NCBI GenBank assembly: GCA_031266055.1
Contig: JAISBT010000031.1
Span: 1-38,058 of the forward strand
DNA: 38,058 nucleotides
Direction: 5' to 3'
Source: Deltaproteobacteria bacterium
GTDB lineage: Bacteria; Desulfobacterota; Desulfovibrionia; Desulfovibrionales; Desulfovibrionaceae
Positions 29,708 to 37,998 of the stretch are shown one piece after another (the stretch's first letter is position 1; each line of letters begins with the position of its first letter). A program made the translations under genes and the position numbers. The notes beneath the pieces are model-generated. The model searched no databases. It was not told the origin of the DNA and worked only from the letters and a program-made list of their open reading frames with translations.

Positions 29708-31673
29708 AACCCGGCAGGATTCCCCCTTGTCCCCTCAAGGCGGTTTTGACGCGATTGTAGCCGGCGGCGGGCACGCCGGCTGTGAAGCGGCCATGGCTCT
29801 TTCCGGGCTCGGCCATACGGTCTTGCTGATTTCGGGCAACCTTGACCGCCTGGGGCATCTGTCCTGCAATCCGGCCATCGGCGGGCTGGGCAAAGGACAT
29901 ATGGTGCGCGAAATTGACGCTCTCGGCGGCGTCATGGGCTTATGGGCCGATGCCTCGGCCATCCAGTTCCGTTCCTTGAATACAGGGAAAGGCCCGGCAG
30001 TGCGGGCAACCAGGGCGCAAATCGATCGTGAGGCTTATTTGCGCGTGGTGAAAAACTCCCTTTTCACCCGGAAAAACCTCTGCCTCTGGCAGGATCAGGT
30101 GGAAGAAATACTGGGCGACAGCAGGGCCGTTGGGGTGCGCACGGCCACCGGCCTGGAGTTTTACGCCGGACACGTGCTTCTGACCCCCGGAACTTTTTTG
30201 AACGGGCTGCTGCACATCGGCCTGAAAAATATGCCGGGCGGCCGGCTTGGCGACGCGCCCAGCCTCAAGCTTTCCGATTCGCTGCGCGGACACGGGCTCC
30301 GGCTCGGGCGTCTTAAAACCGGCACCACCCCCAGGCTGCTGGCTTCTTCCATCAACTGGGAGGCAGTGCAGATGCAGCCGGACGACGAGCCGCCATCCGC
30401 TTTCAGCTTTCACGGCCCCAAGCCGGCGCTTGCGCCCAAAGCCTGCTACATTACCTGGACCAACGAGCGCACCCATGCCGTCATCCGCAGCGCTTTAGAC
30501 CGTTCTCCCCTGTTTTCCGGGGTTATTAAAGGCACCGGCGCCCGCTACTGCCCGTCCATTGAAGACAAAATTTTCCGCTTTCCGGATCAGGAACGGCACC
30601 AGATTTTTCTTGAGCCCGAAGGTCTGGACAGCCCGGAAGTATACCCTGCCGGCATACCCACCAGCATGCCCATTGACGTGCAAATCGCCATGCTGCGCAC
30701 CATCCCCGGCCTGGAAAAGGTCAAGGTTCTGCGCCCGGGCTACGCTATTGAATATGACTACGCTGATCCGCTGGACTTGCGGCACACTCTGGAAAGCAAA
30801 CTTCTGCCCGGTCTGTGGCTGGCCGGACAGATTAACGGCACCTCGGGCTATGAAGAAGCCGCGGCCCAGGGACTCTGGGCCGGCATAAACATATCCCGCG
30901 CCCTCCGCGGCCTTGACCCCTGGCTGCCCGGACGGGATGAAGCCTATATGGCGGTTCTGGTTGACGACCTTGTAACCAAAGGCACCAAAGAACCCTACCG
31001 GATGTTCACTTCGCGCGCCGAATACAGGCTGTTGCTGCGCGAAGCCAATTCAGACCTGCGCCTGACCGAACAGGGACGCGCGCTCGGTCTGGTGGGGGAC
31101 AGGCAATGGGAAATTTTCACGCGCAAGCGCGCCCTTATCGCCAGATTAAACGAACTGCTGGAAAAATTGCGCCTGCCCTCCAACGCGAAAATCAACGCCG
31201 GACTCGCGGCTCTGGATGAACCGCCCTTCCAGGGCCATACTCCGCTGAAAGACGTTTTGCGCCGCCCCAAAATTACCCTGGAGCACCTGGCCGCCCTGCT
31301 TGACGCGGGCAAGGCCGAAAAAACATCTGAAGCAACGGAACTTATGGGCATATTGCAAGCGGACGCAGATTCCGCGGACGCCTTTTTGCCCGCCCTGCTG
31401 AAAGAAGCCCGCGCGGAAACCGAAACCTGCATAAAATATGCCGGATATCTGGCGCGGGAAAAAGAACTGATCCGCCGTTCGGCCAAAGCCGAACATACGC
31501 TTTTACCGCAGGTAATCCGCTATGCGGAGGTTGCCGGGCTCTCCAGGGAGATTGTGGAAAAACTGGAAAAAATACGCCCGCGCACGCTGGGCCAGGCGGG
31601 AAGAATTTCCGGCGTAACCCCGGCAGCCATAAACTGCCTGGAAATACACCTGCGTAAGCTTGGCCTGCAGTGA
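29676..31673 (+). CDS. mnmG: tRNA uridine-5-carboxymethylaminomethyl modification enzyme MnmG/GidA
   Basis: [69 protein letters not shown]. Start could be 29697. Confidence 0.97.
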   Translation: MNAEPSAMPNETRQDSPLSPQGGFDAIVAGGGHAGCEAAMALSGLGHTVLLISGNLDRLGHLSCNPAIGGLGKGHMVREIDALGGVMGLWADASAIQFRSLNTGKGPAVRATRAQIDREAYLRVVKNSLFTRKNLCLWQDQVEEILGDSRAVGVRTATGLEFYAGHVLLTPGTFLNGLLHIGLKNMPGGRLGDAPSLKLSDSLRGHGLRLGRLKTGTTPRLLASSINWEAVQMQPDDEPPSAFSFHGPKPALAPKACYITWTNERTHAVIRSALDRSPLFSGVIKGTGARYCPSIEDKIFRFPDQERHQIFLEPEGLDSPEVYPAGIPTSMPIDVQIAMLRTIPGLEKVKVLRPGYAIEYDYADPLDLRHTLESKLLPGLWLAGQINGTSGYEEAAAQGLWAGINISRALRGLDPWLPGRDEAYMAVLVDDLVTKGTKEPYRMFTSRAEYRLLLREANSDLRLTEQGRALGLVGDRQWEIFTRKRALIARLNELLEKLRLPSNAKINAGLAALDEPPFQGHTPLKDVLRRPKITLEHLAALLDAGKAEKTSEATELMGILQADADSADAFLPALLKEARAETETCIKYAGYLAREKELIRRSAKAEHTLLPQVIRYAEVAGLSREIVEKLEKIRPRTLGQAGRISGVTPAAINCLEIHLRKLGLQ

Positions 31674-31758
31674 TGCCTTTCCATTGCGCGCTTACCTGCG
31701 GAGAGTTAAATTTTCAGCAGGAAAACCATATCTTTTTAAAATAAGGAGAACCGCGTTG

Positions 31759-32598
31759 ATGGAGTTAAAAACCGCTTTCGCCGACAAACGACTTTGTTTT
31801 CCGCAAGGTTTTCGGCGAAAACCTGAATGTGTTGAGGGATTTTCTCAAATCCGTGCTGGATTTGCCAGCCGGGGATTATAAAAATTTGGCCGTGGTTGAT
31901 CCCAACCTGGATAGGGAATATATTGAAGACAAGCTCGGTATTCTGGACATTAAAGTTACCACCGGCTCCGGCAAGGTGGTTGATATTGAGGTGCAGGTAA
32001 GACAGCAACGCTCCATATGGAAGCGGATGCTGTTTTATACCTCCAGGATGCTTGTGGAGCAGGTAAAAAGCGGTCATCAGTACGACAGAATTAACAGAAC
32101 CATCAGTATCCTGATTGCCGATTTTGTGATGATCAGGGAAAATGACGCCTACCGTAACTGTTTCCGGCTCTATGACGAGAAGACAAAGGCGCGTTATCCT
32201 GACTCCATAGAAATCAACGTGTTGGAATTACCCAAAATACACCAAGCTGACGGCACGCAGTTGGGCAACTGGATGCGGTTTTTCAGGCAACGACAGAGGA
32301 GGATTTTATGAACGCGGCGCAGACCAGGCCGGCTATCAATGAAGCTTGGGGCGTCATCAAAATTCTGAGCGGCGATGAACGGAACAGAGCCTTGGCCGAA
32401 GCCAGGGAAAAGGCCCGTATGGATTTGGATTCCTATCTTGGCGATGCCCGGTATGAAGGGCGACAGGAAGGATTGCAGGAAGGAAAATTGGAAGTCGCCC
32501 GAAACCTTCTGCGGGAAAAAATGTCTCCGGACACCGTTGCCAAAGTAACCGGCCTCTCCCTTGATGAAATAAAACGGCTTGCCTCCGAAAATGTATAG
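31759..32598 (+). pseudogene. Rpn-family (PD-(D/E)XK) recombination-promoting nuclease / putative transposase, split by two frameshifts
   Basis: Fragments MELK|PLSPTNDFVFRKVFGENLN...VLRDFLKSVLDLPAGDYKNL...VDIEVQVRQQ...GNWMRFF|QATTEEDFMNAAQTRPAINEAWGVIKILSGDERNRALAEAREKA lie in different frames. Frame changes fall at A5 (31767-31771) and T5 (32279-32283). Confidence 0.85.
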
Positions 32599-32640
32599 AC
32601 CGCTCTGCAGGGATTTGTGAGCAAATCTTTGCAGAGCGGT
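32599..32640 (+). terminator. long hairpin directly after the Rpn pseudogene
   Basis: ACCGCTCTGCAGGGATTTG-TGAG-CAAATCTTTGCAGAGCGGT, 17/19 stem pairing; followed by a second hairpin CAACTTT-TC-AAAGTTG resembling repeat A. Confidence 0.55.
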
Positions 32641-32672
32641 GCAACTTTTCAAAGTTGAACTGCTCTATCCAG

Positions 32673-34409
32673 TCAAAGTGAGGGCAAAACATCCGTTTCA
32701 AATGTTGCCCCGTTATCGACCAGATTGACAACAGTGCCGTTTTTCAGCAGCGCATAGGTTCCCTGCACCTCATCCACGCCTTCAATATCCAGTTCTTTGT
32801 CATCGGCAAGCACACGGCCGTTTTTTTGCAGCCCGAAAACAGAATTATCAAAGCCACTAATGATACTATGGGCACAAGCAACTTTATAAATATCCTCCAT
32901 AATGGAGGTTACAGCATAGTTTCTGCCGCCACGATTGCCAATTAGTTCCTTACATATATGCACGCGCCCCGCCTTGTCTGCCGCAACAATTTGATGGCCG
33001 CAGCCCGCTATGAAAGTAATGTCTTTCCATTCTTCCATTATTTTTTTCACCCGATCATTGGCGCATACCTCCAGTCGGCCATCCCACTTCAGGCCAGCCA
33101 GAATACCCTCGCCATTGAAAAAAGCCGTCATGGCCAATTGAACAATGCCCTTCCAACCTTCCACTCCGGATACGTTTTTTACATTAGCGGACAGGCGCAA
33201 ATATTTTACAGTGCCATCCATACACAGAGCGGCCAGAAGAAACCTGTCGCCGACCATTTGAATGACGTCTCTCCATTCTTTCGCCGGTGAAGAAGCGACA
33301 GACATACGCCTGTTCCCGAAGAACTCGCTGTAGAAGCCGGCTGCACTCACGCTAGTCGCCGGAAACAACTTCAGTGTGCGCCCGGTTGTAATGATTCCAA
33401 AAAAATCGTTATCGGCAGAGGCGCAAATCCGGTATGCGCTTACATCTTTCAGTTGATTCCTTATCATCTGCAGCGCCTGTATTTCCTTGCTGAAACTCCC
33501 ATCACCATTACTGAATCGAGGATACCGGAAGGTCAGTTTATGGTCGCGGTCTATCTGAATCAACATATGATTAAAGGCGGCAAAGGAATATGTCCGTTCT
33601 TTATCCTGTACGATTCCGCATGGATTGTCCCGAAGCGCGCCGCAACAGGCGCACCTGGTTCCCTCTCCGAACCGGTGGGGAATTTCGTTTTCTGTTCCGC
33701 ATAATTTCCTTCTAAGCGGACTATCCGCCGGCATCCCGTCAATTCTGAGAAAGATACGCTTCCTGCGGCTTATATTGCTGACGGATAAAAGCAGCGCGGC
33801 AAGCACATCCTCGTCTTCAAGCATTTCCAACGCTTGGCTGCTATAAGCGTCATCCGGGTGCTGCTCTATAATTTGCGGCAACAATGACTTTCGGGCATCA
33901 CGAATCGCGCGTAAAAAATAAATCATAAACCAATCGCCAACCCGGTAAGGAGTGAGGGCATTGGCAAGACGCAAAAGATTCCTGTCGCTTTTAATGGGGT
34001 TTACAAGTCTGGCTATGCACCAGCCCTTATCGCCGCAAGCCATTAGTCCCATTCGCTTTTGCGGCGTCAGGAATTCAATTGCAAAATCGGAAAACAGATA
34101 CTCATCGGTCAGCAACGAAACGGCTTTATCCGCAACCGTAGCATCTCCGCGCAGAATCAACTCCGAAATGGTATTTTGGTCTTTGATGAAATCCAACGCG
34201 CGCTGTTTGGCCCGGTAATTTTTGGACTGCAAGGCCACTTCGCGCAACCCGGACTGATTTGACAGCCGCTCGGTCGCCAGACAGGCAACATCAGACGCTA
34301 TGTCCGTCAAGGCAATTTGAAGCAAAATATCCTGGCTTTTCTCCTTCGCTACCGCCTTCAAGCGTTTTTGAGGGTTCTTGCTTTGCCAGGCCGGTGTGAA
34401 CAGTCCCAT
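32673..34409 (-). CDS. uncharacterised HEAT-like / RCC1-like beta-propeller protein
   Basis: N-terminal MGLFTPAWQSKNPQKRLKAVAKE with helical-repeat character; CACCG...NPCG Cys cluster; C-terminal recurring blades (W..I......FLLALCMDGTVKYL, GLKWDGRLEVC, GCGHQIVAADKAGRVHIC). ORF opens at 34424. Confidence 0.65.
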   Translation of the reverse strand: MGLFTPAWQSKNPQKRLKAVAKEKSQDILLQIALTDIASDVACLATERLSNQSGLREVALQSKNYRAKQRALDFIKDQNTISELILRGDATVADKAVSLLTDEYLFSDFAIEFLTPQKRMGLMACGDKGWCIARLVNPIKSDRNLLRLANALTPYRVGDWFMIYFLRAIRDARKSLLPQIIEQHPDDAYSSQALEMLEDEDVLAALLLSVSNISRRKRIFLRIDGMPADSPLRRKLCGTENEIPHRFGEGTRCACCGALRDNPCGIVQDKERTYSFAAFNHMLIQIDRDHKLTFRYPRFSNGDGSFSKEIQALQMIRNQLKDVSAYRICASADNDFFGIITTGRTLKLFPATSVSAAGFYSEFFGNRRMSVASSPAKEWRDVIQMVGDRFLLAALCMDGTVKYLRLSANVKNVSGVEGWKGIVQLAMTAFFNGEGILAGLKWDGRLEVCANDRVKKIMEEWKDITFIAGCGHQIVAADKAGRVHICKELIGNRGGRNYAVTSIMEDIYKVACAHSIISGFDNSVFGLQKNGRVLADDKELDIEGVDEVQGTYALLKNGTVVNLVDNGATFETDVLPSL

Positions 34410-34493
34410 ATCAGTAACCCCCATAAAATGTGTTATTGCATTTTACTGTACACGAACATGTGTGCAGTGCCTGTTTTTAGACTTGAGGAGCAA

Positions 34494-34521
34494 TTGACAA
34501 TTCAGTGCGGTAGCGTATGTT
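34494..34521 (+). promoter_or_regulatory. predicted sigma-70 promoter for the 30-aa peptide mRNA
   Basis: TTGACA (34494-34499), 16-nt spacer, TATGTT (34516-34521); predicted start at about 34528. Confidence 0.55.
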
Positions 34522-34560
34522 TTTGACGGGGCAATCCTCCGAGTCTCAGACGAGGAGGTG

Positions 34561-34653
34561 ATGCCTATGGAGCAATTCTTGCTGAACGTCCTGTCCGCAA
34601 TAGCGGCAGGCGTTGTGGTGCTTCTCATTAGCCGCTGGTTGAACCGGAGATAA
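34561..34653 (+). CDS. 30-aa single-TM hydrophobic peptide with basic C-terminus, candidate type I toxin
   Basis: MPMEQFLLNVLSAIAAGVVVLLISRWLNRR*; preceded by GAGGAGGTGAT (near-perfect extended Shine-Dalgarno). Too short for the ORF track; alternative ATG at 34567. Confidence 0.7.
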   Translation: MPMEQFLLNVLSAIAAGVVVLLISRWLNRR

Positions 34654-34659
34654 TGAGTT

Positions 34660-34758
34660 GCCCCGGCAGGACTAACCTCCATGCCGGGGCGTGAAACTTG
34701 TATCATATACAGGGGGATTGCCCCAGGGCCGGGGGTGTTACGCACCTTCCGGCCCACC
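34660..34758 (-). ncRNA. predicted antisense RNA (candidate type I antitoxin); 3' end unknown
   Basis: Minus-strand promoter TTGACT / 16 nt / TAAAAT (plus coordinates 34787-34792 and 34765-34770) would start transcription near 34758, running convergently into the peptide mRNA 3' region. Confidence 0.4.
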
Positions 34759-34766
34759 TTTTTAAT
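34726..34766 (+). terminator. Rho-independent terminator of the peptide mRNA
   Basis: GGGCCGG-G-GGTG-TTACG-CACC-TT-CCGGCCC followed by ACCTTTTTAATTTT. Confidence 0.8.
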
Positions 34767-34792
34767 TTTATACTATTTATATTTGGAGTCAA
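34765..34792 (-). promoter_or_regulatory. predicted sigma-70 promoter for the antisense RNA
   Basis: Reverse strand TTGACT-CCAAATATAAATAGTA-TAAAAT, 5/6 matches at each hexamer, 16-bp spacer. Confidence 0.55.
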
Positions 34793-34920
34793 TATTTTTA
34801 TTTGAAAGTTCCCAAGGGCTGACATCAGGAAAAGTCCGCTGGCCGCGCAAGTTCACGCGAAGGCGGAAAGCGGGCCGCAATTTACTTGCGGCGTCCGCGC
34901 AGCGGCGAACTCACGCCAAA

Positions 34921-34949
34921 GCATTTCAACCTTTTCAATGTTAAAATGC
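34921..34949. repeat. palindromic intergenic repeat (element A), variant copy overlapping a stop codon
   Basis: GCATTTCAACCTT-TTC-AATGTTAAAATGC. Confidence 0.75.
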
Positions 34950-36053
34950 CCTCGCCCGGGCCTTTGCCGCAGCTTCAGCGCGGATCTCCTCTCTGGCCTT
35001 TTCCCAGGGGTATGCGCTCCAGACCCTGCCGTTTCCGGCCGCGCGCTCCGGCTTAACTTCCAGAACCTGTTCCTCTCCGCCTGTCCGGACGAGCATTTTC
35101 AGGGGTTTACCGTCCAGCTCGAAGCTCCTGGCCGCTTTCGGGGCAAAAGAAGCCGTAAGGGAAGCCGCGGAAAACACCTCTGCGTTCGTCCACGGGGCGT
35201 CCGCGAAGACCCTGCCCAGAGCCGTCGGCCCGGTAAAACCGGCCGGAAGGAACAATAAATCATCTTTTTGGGCCAGTTGTTCAAGGCGCTCATTATCCTC
35301 CCGGTTGCGCCCTATGCTCAGCATACAGGATGCCCTGTCCAGAGTCGGGGAATCAAACAGCCAATACGGACGCCCGTTTTTGACCACGGCAAAATCCGTT
35401 GGCGCCGGGTTCGGCGCAAAACGCAAAACCGCCCAGTAGGCGCGGGATTTCTCCTGTTCAGTCAAAAGACAGCCGCCCGCCGGAGTTGGGATGTCGGTTA
35501 TGCCGAACTCTCCGGCCAGAGCCAGTTGGCCTTTGCGGTTACGCCCGGACAACGCTAGCAGGGCTGAACGGTCTATAAACCCGGATTGCTCCGGCTCTGT
35601 TTCCGGCAAAAGTTTGGCGCAGAGCGGGCGCAGCAAAAGATCGCCCACGCCGGATTCGCGTTTTATGATGTTCAGGGCGTCAAGGCGCTGCGACATGGGC
35701 CTCTGCCCCAGCACTTCGCCGGTAATAACCGCCCTGGCGCCATATTCCCGCATGAGTTCCACGGCCTTGCGCAAAAGCAGAATTTTGCAGTCCACGCAGG
35801 GGTTGAGCATTTTGCCGAAACCGTGCCCGGGACGCTCCACAAGCATATCGACAAATTCCCGGCTCACGTCAACCGCCATGAGTTCCAGGCCATACAGATT
35901 TTTCCATTTTTCAACGAGATGCGCCTTGCCGAAAAAAGGCGTCACAAAGTTCAGCCCCAATATTTTTTTACCCTGCCGGCGGATCAAATGCGCCGCCAGG
36001 AGGCTGTCCAGACCGCCGGACAGCAGGGCGATTACGTCATATTGCCGCGGCAT
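34941..36053 (-). CDS. PP-loop ATPase / tRNA thiolation-like protein (ThiI/MnmA-like) with NFACT-R-like C-terminal region
   Basis: PP-loop ALLSGGLDSLLAAHLI; NPCVDCKILLLRKA; TPAGGCLLTEQE; then LSIGRNREDNERLEQLAQKDDLLFLPAGFTGPTALGR. Confidence 0.8.
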   Translation of the reverse strand: MPRQYDVIALLSGGLDSLLAAHLIRRQGKKILGLNFVTPFFGKAHLVEKWKNLYGLELMAVDVSREFVDMLVERPGHGFGKMLNPCVDCKILLLRKAVELMREYGARAVITGEVLGQRPMSQRLDALNIIKRESGVGDLLLRPLCAKLLPETEPEQSGFIDRSALLALSGRNRKGQLALAGEFGITDIPTPAGGCLLTEQEKSRAYWAVLRFAPNPAPTDFAVVKNGRPYWLFDSPTLDRASCMLSIGRNREDNERLEQLAQKDDLLFLPAGFTGPTALGRVFADAPWTNAEVFSAASLTASFAPKAARSFELDGKPLKMLVRTGGEEQVLEVKPERAAGNGRVWSAYPWEKAREEIRAEAAAKARARAF

Positions 36054-36054
36054 T

Positions 36055-37347
36055 TCAGGAGAGCGCCTGTTCCAGATCCGCGAGAATGTCTCTGATGTTT
36101 TCCGTGCCTATGGACAGACGTATGGTATTGGGCCTGATTCCCTGATCCAGCAATTCCTCCTCGCTCAGTTGCGAGTGCGTGGTCGTTGCCGGATGTATCA
36201 CCAGCGATTTTACATCCGCCACATTGGCCAGCAAAGAAAAAATTTCCAGTTTGTCGATAAAAGCCTGCGCTTCTTTCACGCCGCCTTTAATTTCAAAGGT
36301 AAAAATGGAGCCCGCTCCTTGGGGAAAATATTTTTTGTACAAGGCGTGGCTGGGTTCTTCCGGCAGGGAAGGATGGTGCACAGCCTCGACCCTGGGATGC
36401 TGTTTCAAATATTCCACCGTTTTGAGAGCGTTTTCCACATGGCGTTCAACCCGCAGGGAAAGCGTTTCCACCCCCTGCAAAAGCAAAAAGGCGTTAAAAG
36501 GCGAAATGGCGGCGCCGGTATCGCGCAGCAAAACAGCGCGGATTTTGACGATAAAAGCCGCCGCGCCGACCGCCTTGGTAAAAGAAATGCCGTGATAGCT
36601 GGGGTTCGGCTCGGTTATGGAAGGGAACTTGCCGCTTTTTTCCCAGTCGAATTTACCGCTGTCCACAATCAGCCCGCCCAGGGAAGTGCCGTGCCCGCCG
36701 ATAAATTTTGTGGCCGAATGCACCACGATATCCGCGCCATATTCAATGGGGCGCAGCAGATTCGGAGGGGTAAAGGTGCTGTCTATAATCAGGGGAATTT
36801 TATGCTCGTGAGCGACGTTGGCCACAGCTTCAATATCTATGACATTGGAATTGGGGTTGCCCAAAGACTCGATCAGGATGGCCCTGGTATTCGGCCGGAT
36901 CGCTGCGGCAAAGGAACCCTTTACGTCCGGATCCGCAAAAGTGGTGGTAATGCCGTATTGCGGCAGGGTATGGGCCAGAAGGTTGTAGGTTCCGCCATAA
37001 ATGGTTTTGGCGGAAACAATATGCTCTCCGGCCAGAGCCAGATTTTGAACGGTGTAGGTTATGGCCGCGGCGCCGGATGCAACCGCCAGAGCGGCCACGC
37101 CGCCTTCCAGCGCGGCCATGCGTCTTTCCAGAACATCCTGGGTGGAATTGGTCAGCCGCCCGTAAATGTTGCCCGGATCAGCCAGGCCAAAGCGGGCCGC
37201 CGCGTGGGCCGAATCTCTGAACACATATGAAGTTGTCTGATATATGGGCACAGCGCGGGCGTCCGACGCGGGATCAGGCAACTCCTGGCCTATATGGATC
37301 TGTTTTGTCTCAAAAGCCCAGGCCGCAGTATTTTTAGCAATAGCCAT
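36055..37347 (-). CDS. metY: O-acetylhomoserine aminocarboxypropyltransferase (sulfhydrylase)
   Basis: PLP Cys/Met-metabolism family: PIYQTTSYVFRDSAHAAARFGLADPGNIYGRLTNST, VVHSATKFIGGHGTSLGG, HPATTTHSQLSEEEL. Confidence 0.94.
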   Translation of the reverse strand: MAIAKNTAAWAFETKQIHIGQELPDPASDARAVPIYQTTSYVFRDSAHAAARFGLADPGNIYGRLTNSTQDVLERRMAALEGGVAALAVASGAAAITYTVQNLALAGEHIVSAKTIYGGTYNLLAHTLPQYGITTTFADPDVKGSFAAAIRPNTRAILIESLGNPNSNVIDIEAVANVAHEHKIPLIIDSTFTPPNLLRPIEYGADIVVHSATKFIGGHGTSLGGLIVDSGKFDWEKSGKFPSITEPNPSYHGISFTKAVGAAAFIVKIRAVLLRDTGAAISPFNAFLLLQGVETLSLRVERHVENALKTVEYLKQHPRVEAVHHPSLPEEPSHALYKKYFPQGAGSIFTFEIKGGVKEAQAFIDKLEIFSLLANVADVKSLVIHPATTTHSQLSEEELLDQGIRPNTIRLSIGTENIRDILADLEQALS

Positions 37348-37379
37348 ATTTTTTCTTCCTCTGGCGTAAAAAATTGGAT

Positions 37380-37406
37380 CGTTTCAACATTTTCAATGTT
37401 GAAACG
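37380..37406. repeat. palindromic intergenic repeat (element A), perfect 12-bp stem variant
   Basis: CGTTTCAACATT-TTC-AATGTTGAAACG. Confidence 0.8.
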
Positions 37407-37408
37407 CT

Positions 37409-37849
37409 CTAAATGCAAAAATCATCCCGCACTCGGTTTTCGTCGGCATCCAGCAGATCCTGCAGAGTCTTGCCGGAATAAACCGCCTGGAGCGCCGCTC
37501 TGGCCTCCCGCCAAACCGGCAGAAACACGCAATCGCCCTTCAGCCTGCATTTATGCACAGGCAAAGCGCCTTCGCAATCTATGGCATAGATGTTGCCGTC
37601 TATGTGGGAGACAATATCCGCTATGGATACCGTTGAAGGCGCTTTGGCGAGCATGAAGCCGCCGCCTTTTCCCCTGCGGCTTTCCACAAAGCCGCCCTGC
37701 CGCAGATGATTGAGAATATTTTCCAAAAACCGTTCCGGAATCGCCTGCTCTTCCGCAATTTCAGGAATACGCCTGAGTTCGCCGCCCCAGCTTTTCGCAA
37801 GCTCGAACAAGGCCCTCAGGCCATACTGACATTTTAAAGATACGCCCAC
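37409..37849 (-). CDS. Rrf2 family transcriptional regulator
   Basis: KCQYGLRALFELAKSWGGELRRIPEIAEEQAIPERFLENILNHLRQGGFVESRRGKGGGFMLAK; C-terminal Cys set CEGALPVHKCRLKGDC. Confidence 0.93.
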   Translation of the reverse strand: MGVSLKCQYGLRALFELAKSWGGELRRIPEIAEEQAIPERFLENILNHLRQGGFVESRRGKGGGFMLAKAPSTVSIADIVSHIDGNIYAIDCEGALPVHKCRLKGDCVFLPVWREARAALQAVYSGKTLQDLLDADENRVRDDFCI

Positions 37850-37912
37850 TCTGCACCCTCAAATAAGTTAAAACTCGTTCAACACGCTCTAACGCTAAAC
37901 TGCTCTAATACC

Positions 37913-37998
37913 ATGTCACACTTAAAACTTCGCTTCGCTACGTTTGAAGTGTGAAGATCGCAAAGCAAAAAACGTGGTTTTTGCTTTGCTCCGCCGCC
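37913..37998. repeat. element B, copy 2 (direct relative to 7420-7505)
   Basis: See 7420-7505. Confidence 0.95.

Noticed and set aside
34820-34920. GC-rich structured segment (for example GCCGCAA-TTTAC-TTGCGGC) as a further ncRNA
   Set aside because: Short local hairpin only; no promoter, terminator or known fold recognised, probably repeat remnants.
35491-37230. 579-aa plus-strand ORF opposite the PP-loop gene and metY
   Set aside because: Shadow of two well-supported minus-strand genes; no coherent domain.
3801-37406. CRISPR array interpretation of the repeated palindromes
   Set aside because: Copies are dispersed by kilobases, not regularly spaced, and no cas genes are present.
37348-37408. 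SAM-type riboswitch upstream of metY
   Set aside because: Only about 60 bp is available and it is occupied by a repeat A hairpin; no SAM aptamer motifs seen.
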